A stretch of 64,000 nucleotides of DNA from an uncultured Pelagibacteraceae bacterium (lineage in GTDB: Bacteria > Pseudomonadota > Alphaproteobacteria > Pelagibacterales > Pelagibacteraceae). Positions 18,581 through 28,500 of the stretch are shown here, piece after piece; within the stretch, counting starts at the first letter, position 1, and each line of letters begins with the position of its first letter. Both the position numbers and the translations under genes were made by a program. The stretch is from assembly GCA_902582315.1 (NCBI GenBank), contig CACHRP010000002.1, positions 62,001 to 126,000 of the forward strand, given 5' to 3'. The notes under the pieces are model-generated. The model had not been told where the DNA came from. It worked only from the letters and a program-made list of their open reading frames with translations, and made no database searches.

Positions 18581-20808
18581 TAGAAAGTTGTGCCAATATT
18601 AAATCTAACTGTCTCTGTTTTATCAGTATCTGCCTTTGAAATTGGCTGTGCAACGGAAAAATTTAATGGACCTACAATAGTAAACCAATCGACACTCAGA
18701 CCAACAGATGATCTTAAATGTGAATTATCGAGAGAGCTATTGTAATCCACACCCCATACATTTGCTGCATCAAAGAATATTTGAAAATCAATTGTTTCTA
18801 AATTTGCCCCAAATTCTGGAAGCGTGGTTGAAGCATTTAAAACTGCAGTATAATTTCCACCTATAAAATCTCCTGAGTCTTTAGGTCCTATTTTTCCTGA
18901 TTCAAATCCTCGTAATTTCTTTGATGGTATATATAATCTTTTTGAAATTCTAACGTCTTCATCACCAATAGCATTAATGGCAGAGCCTTGTATTGATAAT
19001 CTTGTGACCATATCAGAAATTTGATTGAATGTGGTAAATTCATAGCTATTGAAAAAAGCTGTATCTTCTGAAATTATTGGGATTGATTGATTAAATCTAC
19101 TTCTATATCCAGATGATGTCTGAAATCTTTGATTTCGTTTATCCAAATCCAATCCGTATGCAAATGAAGTATCAAAATATTCACCTTCTTGCTTTTTTAA
19201 ATTTTCAGTAGCAGATTGATTTGTATCTAATTTTTCATGAAAAACTCTTATTTTAGGAGAAAAAATAACATCATCATATTGTTCCCATGCAGAACCTAAA
19301 CTAACACCAGTTTTTCCAGTCTCATAACCGTAATCTGTTAACCTGTCAGTTACACTGCTTTCAATTGATGCTATTAACGTTTTGTCTGAGTAATTCCAAT
19401 TAGGGTTAACAATGGAAAAAGCTCCTTTTATCGTTTCGTCATTCAATCTAAGATTAGTGTCTAAGGCAATATTTTTTCCTAAAAAATTATTTTCCTTTAC
19501 ACCAAATCCAATTGTACTTCCCTGGGTTCCCGCTCCTGCAGAAGCAAATATTTCGCCTGTTGGTTTTTCAGAAACACTAATATTTAAGGATTTTTTATCT
19601 TCATCTTCTGAAACAAGCTCATAATCAACTTTACTAAAAATGTTTAGTGCTTTTAGATTATTAATAGATTTTACTAACAACAGTTCGTTAAATGGATCTC
19701 CCTCATCAACTTCTAGATTATCTCGAATAACTTTTTCCTCTGTTATATTATTACCAAAAACATTTACTTTAGTCAGATATCTTTTCTCAAATTCTTTAAT
19801 TTCAAAAGTAAGTTCTAATTCATTTTTACTAGTAACTTTTTCCTTGAACGATGCATTAATAAACTCATAATCATTCCTATATGTAAGTTTATCAACTTCT
19901 TTTGCAATTTTATTTAATTTATTAAGTGAATAAAATTTTCCTTCTAGTTTATTTAGTTTTTCTTTTATTTTATTAAAATCTTTTTCATTATAATCATCAG
20001 GAAGTACTAATGAACTTTTTATAATTCTAAATTTTGGTCCTGCGTTTATGTTATATTGTAATTTAAAATTATTATTTTCTGTAAGTTCTACATTGCTATC
20101 ATTAATCTCAACCTTATAATGACCTTTATTTAAGTAATAATTTTTTAAAAGTCTTTTATCTAATTTAATATTTTCTGAGTTTATAAACTTTCTATTAGTT
20201 ATAAATTTCCAAAATCTACTTTCTTCGCTTATAATTATATTCCTTAATAATCTGTCCTTATAATATTTATCCCCAGTAAACTCTATAGACTTAATGTATG
20301 CTTTTTCTCCAAGATCAATATCGAATATTAAATTTACTGTGTTATTTTCATTAAAAATTAATTTTTCTGAAACAGATGAGAAGTAGTAACCAGAATTTTT
20401 TAATATTTTTTGAATTCTATCAATGTCGCTTGAAACATAATTTTCAACAAATGGATTTTTATCTTTTAATAATAATTGTTTCTTCAGAATATCTACTAAC
20501 TCAGTTTTTTTTATACCGTTTATTTTTATTTCTTGAATAATTTTATTTTCAGTAACATCTATTGTTAAAATTCCATTGTCTAAATTAAGTGATATATTTG
20601 AAAAAAAATTTGTTTGATATAAATCTTGAATTATTTGATCTAAATCATTTGAGTCATAGTTTTTACCAATTTCAATATTTGAAAAAACAAGAATAGTCTC
20701 TTTGGTAATTCTCTCATTATTAACAATATTAACCTTGTTAATAATTTCTGAATAGCATTTTGAAGCTAAAAAAAATGTTATTAAAATTATGTTAAAAAAT
20801 TTATGCAT
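18580..20808 (-). CDS. bamA: outer membrane protein assembly factor BamA
   Basis: Central pore-like subunit of the BAM machine that inserts beta-barrel proteins in the outer membrane. The 742 aa product has a signal peptide (about 1-20), five POTRA repeats to about residue 400 and a C-terminal 16-strand barrel. VSEKPTGEIFASAGAGTQGS lies at the barrel start, KLRGFESGKIGP matches the conserved RGF loop, and the protein ends in the terminal aromatic signature NIGTTF. It is shorter than E. coli BamA (810 aa). The gene starts within the end of dxr. rseP, which normally stands between these two genes, is absent. Confidence 0.96.
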   Translation of the reverse strand: MHKFFNIILITFFLASKCYSEIINKVNIVNNERITKETILVFSNIEIGKNYDSNDLDQIIQDLYQTNFFSNISLNLDNGILTIDVTENKIIQEIKINGIKKTELVDILKKQLLLKDKNPFVENYVSSDIDRIQKILKNSGYYFSSVSEKLIFNENNTVNLIFDIDLGEKAYIKSIEFTGDKYYKDRLLRNIIISEESRFWKFITNRKFINSENIKLDKRLLKNYYLNKGHYKVEINDSNVELTENNNFKLQYNINAGPKFRIIKSSLVLPDDYNEKDFNKIKEKLNKLEGKFYSLNKLNKIAKEVDKLTYRNDYEFINASFKEKVTSKNELELTFEIKEFEKRYLTKVNVFGNNITEEKVIRDNLEVDEGDPFNELLLVKSINNLKALNIFSKVDYELVSEDEDKKSLNISVSEKPTGEIFASAGAGTQGSTIGFGVKENNFLGKNIALDTNLRLNDETIKGAFSIVNPNWNYSDKTLIASIESSVTDRLTDYGYETGKTGVSLGSAWEQYDDVIFSPKIRVFHEKLDTNQSATENLKKQEGEYFDTSFAYGLDLDKRNQRFQTSSGYRSRFNQSIPIISEDTAFFNSYEFTTFNQISDMVTRLSIQGSAINAIGDEDVRISKRLYIPSKKLRGFESGKIGPKDSGDFIGGNYTAVLNASTTLPEFGANLETIDFQIFFDAANVWGVDYNSSLDNSHLRSSVGLSVDWFTIVGPLNFSVAQPISKADTDKTETVRFNIGTTF

Positions 20809-21979
20809 TGGAGTTGGATCTTACACATAAAGTTCGAGTTTTCAATCTTACATATCTATTTAAATGCATAATTTGAGCTAAATTATTAGGTTTTTTTGAT
20901 CTAAGTTTTTTGAATTCTTTTAGATTTAATATTGAAATTAACTTTGTTGAAATATCTAAAAAATTAATTTTATTTTTAAGAAATAGATCAACAAGTTCAT
21001 CATTAGCACTAACTAAAACAGTCTCTAAAAGACTATTTTTTTTATAATTAAACAAATTAATTAATTTAAGAGAGGGAAATTGTTTCAGGCTAATATAATT
21101 AAAATTCAAATTATTTAATTTATTAATATCTAAATCATTTGATTTAATTTTTGCTGTTTGATTGTAATACAAGGTATTAAAAATCGGTATTTTCATATTA
21201 GTATCGTGGATTAAAATTTTTGTAAGTCCATTTTTAAATTTTACAATTGCATGCACGTAAGAATTTGGGTGTGAAAGAATTTTAATTTTTTTTATATCTA
21301 TATTGAAAATCTTATTTGCCTCTATTAATTCAAAAAGTTTGTTAACCATAGTGGCTGAGTCAATTGAGATTTTTTTTCCCATTTTCCACTTAGGATGCTT
21401 TATTGCATGTTTTGGTTTAATGTTCTTTAAATTTTTTCTATTTTTATTCAAGAAAGGTCCACCAGAAGCAGTAATAAATATTTTATCAATTTCATGATTA
21501 TTGTTCTCCGTTAATTTCCATATAGAAAAGTGTTCTGAGTCAACAGGAATAAATTTTGTTTTATTTTTTTTTAACTCCGCTTGAATTAAGTTCCATCCAC
21601 AAATTATTGACTCCTTATTAGCGATTGCTAATAACTTTGTATGTTTAACAATCTCTATTGTGGGTTGTAGACCATTGAAGCCTGTGATGGAGCTCATTAC
21701 ATAATCAGCTTTTTTTGAAAAAATTTTTTTAAAACATGAATAATCATTAAAAATTTTTATTTTTTTATTTTTTTTCTTAAATAAAATAAATTTTTTTTTA
21801 TTAGTTATTATAATTGACTCTGGCCTAAATATTTTAATCTGTTTTGAGATCTCTTTAATATTAGAATTAGTTGAGAGAAGTATTATATTAAAATTTTTTT
21901 TATCTTTTTTAATAACCTCAAGAGTTTGTTTGCCTATAGAACCAGTTGAACCAAGAATTGCTATATTTTTTTTTTTCAT
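20801..21979 (-). CDS. dxr: 1-deoxy-D-xylulose 5-phosphate reductoisomerase
   Basis: Second step of the MEP isoprenoid pathway, converting DXP to MEP with NADPH. The 392 aa product shows the nucleotide-binding ILGSTGSIGKQT, SSITGFNGLQPT, ANKES, the metal-binding VDSEH, TASGGPF and MGKKISIDSATMVNK. E. coli Dxr is 398 aa. It overlaps cdsA by four bases and bamA by eight. With uppS and cdsA alongside, it links isoprenoid precursor supply to undecaprenyl phosphate and phospholipid synthesis. Confidence 0.97.
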   Translation of the reverse strand: MKKKNIAILGSTGSIGKQTLEVIKKDKKNFNIILLSTNSNIKEISKQIKIFRPESIIITNKKKFILFKKKNKKIKIFNDYSCFKKIFSKKADYVMSSITGFNGLQPTIEIVKHTKLLAIANKESIICGWNLIQAELKKNKTKFIPVDSEHFSIWKLTENNNHEIDKIFITASGGPFLNKNRKNLKNIKPKHAIKHPKWKMGKKISIDSATMVNKLFELIEANKIFNIDIKKIKILSHPNSYVHAIVKFKNGLTKILIHDTNMKIPIFNTLYYNQTAKIKSNDLDINKLNNLNFNYISLKQFPSLKLINLFNYKKNSLLETVLVSANDELVDLFLKNKINFLDISTKLISILNLKEFKKLRSKKPNNLAQIMHLNRYVRLKTRTLCVRSNSNA

Positions 21980-22608
21980 ATCAAAAATAATAACAAAAAT
22001 ACAGATGGGAAAACAAAAATCATACCATCAATTCTATCAAGTAAACCACCATGACCAGGAAGAATATTTCCAGTATTTTTAATTTTACAAATTCTTTTAA
22101 AAAAGGATATGATCAAATCTCCTATTTGACTAATAGATGATATTATTAAAACAATTATTACTAAATCAATATTAGATAAATTTTTTTGATTTTCAAAATC
22201 AGACGATAATTCTAATAAATATGAAAAAAAAATTGCTAACAAAATTCCACCCAACATTCCTGAGTAAGTTTTATTTGGGCTAATTTTAGATAATTTAGGA
22301 CCTTTAAAAAATTTTCCAAAAAAATAACCACCTATATCATTTGATATACAAATAATTATTATGAATAAAAAAAATTCTAAACCTTCCGCTCGTATGTAGA
22401 ATGCAGTTAAAAAGGAAATTATTAAAAAGGAAAGACCAATAGCTTTTAAAAAAAATATTTTTGTCATTTTTAACCATTCGTAGGATGAAATTAAAAACAA
22501 TATAAATAAGAAAGTTATAAAAAAAAATGAACCTTTTAAAATAAAATAAAAAGATAATGGTGTTATAAACAGTATTGTAAGCACTCTTTTTTGAAGTTCG
22601 TTTTTCAT
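21976..22608 (-). CDS. cdsA: phosphatidate cytidylyltransferase
   Basis: Makes CDP-diacylglycerol from phosphatidate and CTP, the branch point for phospholipids. The 210 aa integral membrane protein has about six hydrophobic segments and is shorter than E. coli CdsA (285 aa), as common in this lineage. The C-terminal family signature is recognisable as SFFKRICKIKNTGNILPGHG followed by GLLDRID. However, the Asp that normally follows the second Lys (KD) is Asn178 here, read directly from codon AAT at 22075-22077. The gene sits between uppS and dxr, the standard position, so the assignment is secure despite that change. Confidence 0.93.
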   Translation of the reverse strand: MKNELQKRVLTILFITPLSFYFILKGSFFFITFLFILFLISSYEWLKMTKIFFLKAIGLSFLIISFLTAFYIRAEGLEFFLFIIIICISNDIGGYFFGKFFKGPKLSKISPNKTYSGMLGGILLAIFFSYLLELSSDFENQKNLSNIDLVIIVLIISSISQIGDLIISFFKRICKIKNTGNILPGHGGLLDRIDGMIFVFPSVFLLLFLI

Positions 22609-23282
22609 TATATATTGCCGTAATTTCTTTTTGTATTTTTAAATTTTTTAATTATTTTACTATAATCTTTTTTATTAAAATCTGGCCATAATTTCTTATC
22701 AAAATAAATTTCTGAATATGCTAGTTGCCATAATAAGAAATTACTAAGTCTTCTTGTGTTTCCTGTTCTTATTAGCAAGTCAGGATCTGGTATATTGTTA
22801 GTTAGTAAATTTTTTTCAATATTTTGAATATTTATTTTTTCTTTTTTTCTATTTAGTCCTTTAATTGCATGTAAAAGCTCAAACCTTGATCCATAATTTA
22901 ATGCCAAATTTATTTGTAATTTCGTATTTCTAGATGTTTTTTTTTCTGAAATATTTAACAGATGATTTAATTTTTTTGAAAATTTTTTGAATCCAATTAT
23001 TTTAAGTTTAATATTTTTATTATTTAATTCTTTGATTTTTTTGTGTAGAAAATTTTCTAATAAATTAAATAAATAATTTACCTCTTTTTTAGGTCTTTTC
23101 CAATTTTCAGTTGAAAAAGCAAACAATGTTAGAAATCTAATTTTATTTTTTATTGTTTCTTCAATTATTTTTTCTACAGTTATTAAGCCGGCTTTATGAC
23201 CTGCGTTTCTTGAATTTTTATGTTTTAATCCCCATCTACCGTTACCATCCATAATAATGGCTACATGATTAAGTGGGTTCAT
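22608..23282 (-). CDS. uppS: undecaprenyl diphosphate synthase (cis-prenyltransferase)
   Basis: Elongates farnesyl diphosphate with isopentenyl units to undecaprenyl diphosphate, the lipid carrier for peptidoglycan and LPS sugars. The 224 aa product has the opening HVAIIMDGNGRW, NAGHKAG, LTLFAFSTENWKRP and LNYGSR. The C-terminal stretch is IRTGNTRRLSNFLLWQ. The family normally reads RT-G-G-E-x-R there, so the conserved Glu is Thr176 here (codon at 22755-22757). E. coli UppS is 253 aa. Overlaps frr by four bases. Confidence 0.94.
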   Translation of the reverse strand: MNPLNHVAIIMDGNGRWGLKHKNSRNAGHKAGLITVEKIIEETIKNKIRFLTLFAFSTENWKRPKKEVNYLFNLLENFLHKKIKELNNKNIKLKIIGFKKFSKKLNHLLNISEKKTSRNTKLQINLALNYGSRFELLHAIKGLNRKKEKINIQNIEKNLLTNNIPDPDLLIRTGNTRRLSNFLLWQLAYSEIYFDKKLWPDFNKKDYSKIIKKFKNTKRNYGNI

Positions 23283-23830
23283 ATTGTCATTATTTCTTTT
23301 TCTTTTAAAACAACTTTTTCATCGATAATTTTAATATGAGTATCTGTAAATACTTGTACATCTTTCTCGAATTTTTTTTCTTCATCCTCGGAGATATCTT
23401 TTTTTTTTAAGGAATTTTTTAATTCATCATTTGCTTCTCTTCTTATGTTTCTTATTGATATTTTACATTTTTCTCCCATTGCCTTGATCATTTTTTTTAT
23501 CTCATTTCTTCTTTCTTCACTCAAATCGGGTATAGGCAGTCTAATTAATTGACCATCAATTTGAGGATTCAACCCTAATTCTGATTTTTTTATGGCAGAG
23601 TCAATTAATCCAACATTATTTAAGTCCCACACTTGAATATTAATTGTTCTAGGTTCTGGTGTAGTAATTGTTCCTAATTGATTAATTGGCATTTTTTGTC
23701 CGTAGACGTCAACTTTTACTAAGTCTAGCATGTTAGAATTAGCTCTTCCTGTTCTAAGGGTACTTAATTCTTTGTTAAAAACTTCAATCGTCTTGTCCAT
23801 TTTTTGATTATAACTTTTAATATCAAACAT
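23279..23830 (-). CDS. frr: ribosome recycling factor
   Basis: With EF-G splits post-termination ribosomes. The 183 aa product (E. coli 185 aa) shows the typical ELSTLRTGRAN near the N terminus, PEPRTINIQVWD, LIRLPIPDLSEERR and ISIRNIRREAND. Its start codon directly abuts the tsf stop. pyrH (UMP kinase), which lies between tsf and frr in most Proteobacteria, is missing here. Confidence 0.97.
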   Translation of the reverse strand: MFDIKSYNQKMDKTIEVFNKELSTLRTGRANSNMLDLVKVDVYGQKMPINQLGTITTPEPRTINIQVWDLNNVGLIDSAIKKSELGLNPQIDGQLIRLPIPDLSEERRNEIKKMIKAMGEKCKISIRNIRREANDELKNSLKKKDISEDEEKKFEKDVQVFTDTHIKIIDEKVVLKEKEIMTI

Positions 23831-24682
23831 CTATTCTCCAATTTTTAATCTATAAAAATTATCAATTTTAAGACCATTAATATTCATATCTTTTATAATT
23901 TCTTTAACTTTTTTCTTGGGCTCCATTACCCAGGGTTGATTAAGCAAACTATTTTCTTCTTTAAATTTATTTAATTTTCCTAAACTTATTTTTTTAATAA
24001 TTTCATCTGGTTTTCCTGAAGATTTTAATTCTTCTGTTATTAACTCTTGTTCTTTTTTAATTATATCTTCGTCAATATCTTCAGAATTTAACGCAATTGG
24101 GTTTGACGCAGCTACATGCATAGCAAGTTGTTTTCCAAATAATTTGATTTTCTCATTTTTTTGATTTGTATTTAAAGATACAATAACAGCTAGCTTTGAT
24201 AGATTGTCTTTGACTACTGTATGTAAATAACTAAAATTTAAATTACTTTCACTCTCAATTGTTTTGGATCTACCTAGAGTTATTTTTTCTCCTATTTTTG
24301 CAATGATAGCTATAAGATTTTCATCCACTGTCATTCCATTTTTCATTTTAGTTTTTTTAAGTTGTTCAATATCTGATTTGCATTGAAGATTTAACTCACT
24401 TAACTCTTTAACAAAATGTACGAAGTCATCATTTTTGGCCACAAAGTCTGTTTCACAGTTTACTTCTATTAGAGATGTAATATTATCATTGCCAGATAAT
24501 GCAACTACACCTTCTTTAGCCTCCCTTGACATTTTTTTAGATGCTTTTGAAATACCTTTTACTCTAAGAATCTCAGATGCTTTTTCGAGATCTCCATTAG
24601 ACTCTTTAATTGCTGAACTACAATCTTTAAAGCCAGCACCAGTACTTTGTCGAAGTTTTTTAATTTTTTCTAAATCACTCAT
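23831..24682 (-). CDS. tsf: translation elongation factor Ts
   Basis: Nucleotide exchange factor for EF-Tu. The 283 aa product has the N-terminal UBA-like domain ([14 protein letters not shown], residues 1-55), followed by the EF-Tu-contact motif [15 protein letters not shown]. Core and C-terminal parts include [12 protein letters not shown] and the QPWVMEP segment. Length equals that of E. coli. It lies 20 bases after rpsB, as in nearly all bacteria. Confidence 0.97.
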   Translation of the reverse strand: MSDLEKIKKLRQSTGAGFKDCSSAIKESNGDLEKASEILRVKGISKASKKMSREAKEGVVALSGNDNITSLIEVNCETDFVAKNDDFVHFVKELSELNLQCKSDIEQLKKTKMKNGMTVDENLIAIIAKIGEKITLGRSKTIESESNLNFSYLHTVVKDNLSKLAVIVSLNTNQKNEKIKLFGKQLAMHVAASNPIALNSEDIDEDIIKKEQELITEELKSSGKPDEIIKKISLGKLNKFKEENSLLNQPWVMEPKKKVKEIIKDMNINGLKIDNFYRLKIGE

Positions 24683-24702
24683 TTATATTTTTTTGATAAA
24701 AA

Positions 24703-25443
24703 TTAGTTAGCAGAAGTTTTCTGATTCTTATTTGCTTGGTCATCTTCAGAATTTGATGCTTCCTTCTTTGCATTGTCAATTGTTTCTTTAATAAGATTAC
24801 AATATAAATCAATGGACCTTCTTGCATCATCATTTCCTGGTACGGGAAAATCTATACCATCAGGATTAGAGTTTGTGTCTAATATCGCAATTATGGGTAT
24901 ATTTAGTTTAATAGCCTCCTTGATAGCAAGCGACTCATAATTAGTATCTATTATAAAAACTAAATCAGGAATTTTTTTCATATTACTTATACCGCCTAAA
25001 GATCTTTGTAATTTATCACGCTGTATACTCATTTTAAGTAACTCTTTTTTTGTGAAACCTCTGTTTTCTGATACTAAATCGAGATTAATTTTTTCTAATT
25101 TCTTAATTGAATTTGAGATTGTGCCCCAATTTGTTAACATGCCGCCAAGCCATCTATAATTTACATAATATTGATTAGTATCTTTTGCTAAATCTGATAT
25201 TGCCTCTGAAGCTTGTTTTTTTGTAGAAATAAACAAAACTTTTCCATTATTTTTAATCGTTTGAAATATTTTTTCTAAAGCGACATTAATTAATTCTAAT
25301 GTTTGTGTTAAATCGATAATATGAATTGAGTCCCTTTTGCCAAAAATATATTTTTTCATTTTTGGATTCCATCTTAATGTTTTATGACCAAGGTGTACTC
25401 CTGCCTCAAGAAGTTGTTGTATTGTAACAGTAGGTATTTTCAT
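24703..25443 (-). CDS. rpsB: 30S ribosomal protein S2
   Basis: Component of the small ribosomal subunit, bound near S1. The 246 aa product opens with the typical [24 protein letters not shown] and has [14 protein letters not shown] and [20 protein letters not shown]. It ends in a polar tail ([13 protein letters not shown]) like those of other Alphaproteobacteria. It is preceded by a 123-base leader with strong secondary structure, probably an S2-controlled regulatory element. Confidence 0.98.
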   Translation of the reverse strand: MKIPTVTIQQLLEAGVHLGHKTLRWNPKMKKYIFGKRDSIHIIDLTQTLELINVALEKIFQTIKNNGKVLFISTKKQASEAISDLAKDTNQYYVNYRWLGGMLTNWGTISNSIKKLEKINLDLVSENRGFTKKELLKMSIQRDKLQRSLGGISNMKKIPDLVFIIDTNYESLAIKEAIKLNIPIIAILDTNSNPDGIDFPVPGNDDARRSIDLYCNLIKETIDNAKKEASNSEDDQANKNQKTSAN

Positions 25444-25566
25444 AGTTATTTCCGGTTAATCCACCACAATCATTTCCAATTAAGGACCGGAGGTATTACA
25501 CCAATAATTGTGTGCGTATTTATTGGGGTTATTTACATTGTAATCTAAATTTTCACAAGTATTTTT
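25444..25566 (-). ncRNA. rpsB leader, candidate S2-responsive cis-regulatory RNA
   Basis: The 123 bases between dnaE and rpsB are visibly less AT-rich than the surroundings and fold in the rpsB sense. A seven-pair stem, CCAATAA/TTATTGG (25501-25507 with 25520-25526), closes a 12-base loop. A second, six-pair stem pairs ACCGGA (read from 25456 to 25451) with TCCGGT (25491 to 25486). The first member holds the only GGA near the start codon, so pairing would hide the ribosome-binding region. A structured element before rpsB was reported for Pelagibacter in a comparative intergenic RNA search; this looks like that element. Binding of S2 itself is inference. Confidence 0.7.
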
Positions 25567-28500
25567 TTATATAATATTTGTACTAATACCTTGATTTCTT
25601 AGTAATTTAATATGGTTTCTATCTATATGTCTTTTATTTTTAAGATTAAACACTAGTTCTTTAGTTTCAGAAATAAATTTGATCTTTACATTTGTATTAC
25701 CTTGCTTATGAAGTATTTTGTCAATTTCTTTCAAATTTTCTTCAGTATGTGCAGAGATTAAAATATTCTCAATTGGTTTATTTATTAAATTTTGCAAGGG
25801 CGAAATTTTTCTTACATTATATTTTTTAAATCTATTATTTTCATCGCTTACATTTTTATTTACAGTAATTAATAATGAATTCCCGTCTTTTAAAAATTCT
25901 CTATTAATCTCTAACAGGTCAGAAAAAATAAATAATTCAAAAACAGACTGACGATCGCTAAATTTTACTATTGCATAAGAATTGCCTTTTTGAGTTTTCT
26001 TTTCTTGAATCTTTAAAACAGTTGCGGCGATGTTAGCTTCTAACTTATCCAAACTATCTTTAAAATCATTGAAATTATAAACTTTATAATTTTCTAAAAT
26101 TTCTGAAAATTCGTTAAGAGGATGATCAGAAACAAAAAAACCAATTGAGGAGAATTCTTTTGACAATCTTTCATCAAACTTCCAATCGTCAGGATTATTT
26201 TCTAATACGTCATTATCATCCTCATCTGTTTGAAATAAATTTATTTGATTATTTATTTTATTATCATATGTATTTTTGGATTTTAATATAAGTTTAGGAA
26301 TTGAATCGTATATTTTTTTTCTATTAATATTTATACTGTCAAATGCTCCTGCTTTAACAAGACCCTCCAATTGAAGTTTATTAATATCTTTTGGACTAAT
26401 TCTGTTTATAAAATTATTTAAAGAACTAAATTTTCCTCCTTTTAGTCTTTCTCTCACTATATTAGAAACAGCCTCATAACCAACATTTTTTATAGCACCT
26501 AACGCATAATAAAAAATATCATTTTTTGATTTAAAATCAGCAAAACATTTATTTATATCTGGTCTTTGAATTTTAATTTTTAATCTTTTTAGTTCCTCAT
26601 AAAATTCGCTTAATTTGTTTTGATTAGATATATCCATTGTCATAGATGCTGAAAAAAATTCCTTTTGATAATAAGTTTTTAAGAATGCTGTTTGATAGGC
26701 TATTATCGCATAAGCCGCTGCATGACTTTTGTTGAAGCCATATTCGGCAAATGGTTCAATTTTTAAAAAAATACTTGCAGCTGTTTCTCTATTAATTCCA
26801 TTTTTAACTGCGCCCTCAATAAATCTTAACTTTTGTTTTTCAAGTTCTTGTCTTTTCTTTTTACCCATAGCTCTTCTTAAGATGTCAGCTTCTCCTGCTG
26901 TGAAACCTGATAATTTTTGTGCAATTTGCATTACTTGTTCTTGGTATATAATTACGCCGTATGTAGGTTTAAGTATTTCCTCCAATAAAGGATGCAAATA
27001 GTCTGGTTCTTTATTTCCATGTTTGCAATCATTGTAAGTAGGAATGTTTGCCATTGGACCTGGTCTATATAAAGCGACAAGTGCAATAATATCCTCTAAA
27101 TGATTTGGTTTCATTTGCATCAAGGCTTCTCTCATTCCAGAACTTTCTAATTGAAATAATCCAACTGTATGTCCACTTGATAATAATTTAAAAACTTTCT
27201 GGTCATCAAAATTAATTTTTTTAATATCAAAATTTTTATCGGTTTCCTTTATCATTTTTGATGTATTATTTATTACTGTTAAAGTTTTAAGACCTAAAAA
27301 ATCAAATTTTATTAGACCAGCATTTTCTGCCGAATACATATCAAATTGAGTTGAGGGTAATAAAAGATTAGATGAGTTATCCTTATAAAGTGGCACAGTG
27401 TCAGTTAATTTTTTATCTGCTATAACTACACCAGCTGCATGTGTCGCAAAATTTCTGTTTAACCCCTCTAATTTTAGTGACAGCTCAATCAATTTTTTTA
27501 CTCTTGTATCATCTTTGATTAACTTTTGTAGCCTTGGCTCATTATTGATACATTCTGTTAAACTTTGTGGTCTTGAGGGATCGAAAGGTATCATTTTCGA
27601 TATTGAGTCTACGAATCCATAAGAAAAACCTAAGACACGACCAACATCTCGGATCACCATTCTTGCTTTAAGTTTACCAAATGTAATTATATGAGCCACA
27701 CTGTTTTTATATTTTGTATTTAAATATTCAAAAACTAAATCTCTTTTTTCTTCACAAAAATCGATATCAAAATCAGGCATTGAAATTCTTTCGGGATTTA
27801 AAAATCGTTCAAAAATTAAATTAAATTTTATTGGATCAACATCAGTGATATCAAGACACCAAGCAACAAGCGAACCTGCTCCAGACCCCCTCCCTGGACC
27901 AACTGGTATATTGTTCGTTTTAGCCCATTTTATATAATCAGAAACTATTAGGAAATAACTAGAATATTCCATTTTTATTATAATATTTATTTCATGATCT
28001 AACCGTTTAAGATATTTTTGATATATTTCATTTTTATCAATATTATCATCATTTATATTGAATGTTTCTTTAATTTTATTTTTTAAGCCTGTAATCGACT
28101 CCTCACGTAAAATATTTTTAGGATTTAAGCCTTTTTCTGAACCGATATTTGGTAGGACAGGTTTTGAAGCCTTTGGTCTAAAATTAATTTTATAAACTAA
28201 ATTATAATTATTTTCTAATGCCTCAGGTAAATCATAGAATAATTTCTCTAATTCATTATCATTTTTTAAATAATGTTGATCTGAAAGTTTTTTTCGATTT
28301 TGGTCATTTATATTGGTTTTATTACCTATGCACATTAATGCATCATGTGCCTCGTGCATTTCTTTTTCCAAATAATATACCTCATTTGTTGCAATAATAG
28401 GAATTTTAAGCTCTTCTGATAATTTAAGATTTAAATTTTCAAAATTTTTTTCATTAAAATCATTATGTCTTTGGATTTCTATATAAAAATCATTTTTAAA

